DNA from: an uncultured Clostridia bacterium
GTDB lineage: Bacteria; Bacillota; Clostridia; Oscillospirales; Oscillospiraceae
Reading direction: 5' to 3'
Length of the DNA: 40,851 bases
Assembly (NCBI GenBank): GCA_947058885.1
Contig: CAMSIF010000008.1
Span: 1-40,851 of the forward strand
Shown here: positions 40,807 to 40,851 of the stretch, in pieces
Numbering within the stretch: position 1 is the first letter of the stretch
How the letters are laid out: each line of letters opens with the position of its first letter
Notes under the pieces: generated by a model
Databases searched by the model: none
What the model was told of the DNA's origin: nothing
The model's input: only the letters and a program-made list of their open reading frames with translations
Program-made: the position numbers and the translations under genes

Positions 40807-40851
40807 AGATCGGAAGAGCACACGTCTGAACTCCAGTCACACTAAGATATC
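40807..40851 (+). other. Illumina TruSeq adapter and index, not genomic DNA
   Basis: Bases 40807-40840 are the standard 34-nt TruSeq read-1 adapter (starts AGATCGGAAGAGC, ends CTCCAGTCAC). Then come ACTAAGAT, which fits an 8-nt i7 index, and ATC, the start of the next constant part. Minus-strand translation gives the well-known artefact peptides MTGVQTCALPIS and CSSDL. The true sequence ends at 40806 or a few bases earlier. Confidence 0.98.

Overview
The window is 40.85 kb of GC-rich, gene-dense chromosomal DNA from a spore-forming member of the Bacillota, most likely class Clostridia (Oscillospiraceae-like). The evidence is a sporulation/division cluster (HU, RqcP, YabP, YabQ, DivIC), a SpoVK-like AAA+ ATPase, a type II pantothenate kinase, strong Shine-Dalgarno sites (GGAGG) before nearly every gene, and SigA-type promoters. 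No dnaA, rRNA, tRNA, CRISPR array, transposase or prophage gene was seen. The species cannot be named from the sequence.

Layout, left to right. 0.2-1.9 kb: HU with its own terminator, then rqcP, yabP and a continuous yabQ-divIC reading frame. 2.0-8.9 kb: an MgtC-like membrane protein, a SpoVK/CbbX-type AAA+ protein with a TerB-like N-terminal part, an AI-2E-family permease, and a pair made of a zinc-ribbon SPFH protein and a membrane-anchored zinc-ribbon leucine-rich-repeat protein. 9.0-14.5 kb: a TmrB-like tunicamycin-resistance protein, peptidase T, cobalamin adenosyltransferase, cardiolipin synthase and nicotinate phosphoribosyltransferase. 14.7-22.1 kb: pantothenate kinase, an EF-hand/calcium-type repeat protein, an ABC-class ATPase translationally coupled to a MATE exporter, and methionyl-tRNA synthetase. 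22.1-22.8 kb: a long non-coding region with a cluster of DnaA-box-like 9-mers. 22.8-34.9 kb, all plus strand: MoxR/DUF58/transglutaminase operon, a 2-hydroxyacid dehydrogenase, yihY-trkA-trkH, a hairpin-rich intergenic block, an M29 aminopeptidase, prmA and a YcxB-like protein. 35-40.8 kb: glutamine-dependent NAD synthetase, a homocysteine S-methyltransferase-like protein, a phosphoribosyltransferase, PTS enzyme I, an apparent ptsH tail, and the 3' end of a GH13 glycosidase.

Several genes meet in cofactor metabolism: pncB and nadE (NAD), coaW (CoA), cobO (B12), and the homocysteine methyltransferase and metG (methionine). trkA/trkH are potassium uptake, and cls, the SPFH/LRR pair, MgtC and MATE act at the membrane.

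Two cautions on data quality. The last 45 bases are Illumina adapter plus index, not organism DNA. Just inside that end, the junction between the GH13 fragment and the ptsH-ptsI locus lies at a perfect 30-bp palindrome, so the final ~0.5 kb may be mis-joined. The most interesting biological leads are the in-frame yabQ-divIC fusion with an internal ribosome-binding site, the DnaA-box cluster at a change of gene orientation, the coupled zinc-ribbon LRR/SPFH pair, the MATE/ABC-ATPase pair, and the structured intergenic repeats.
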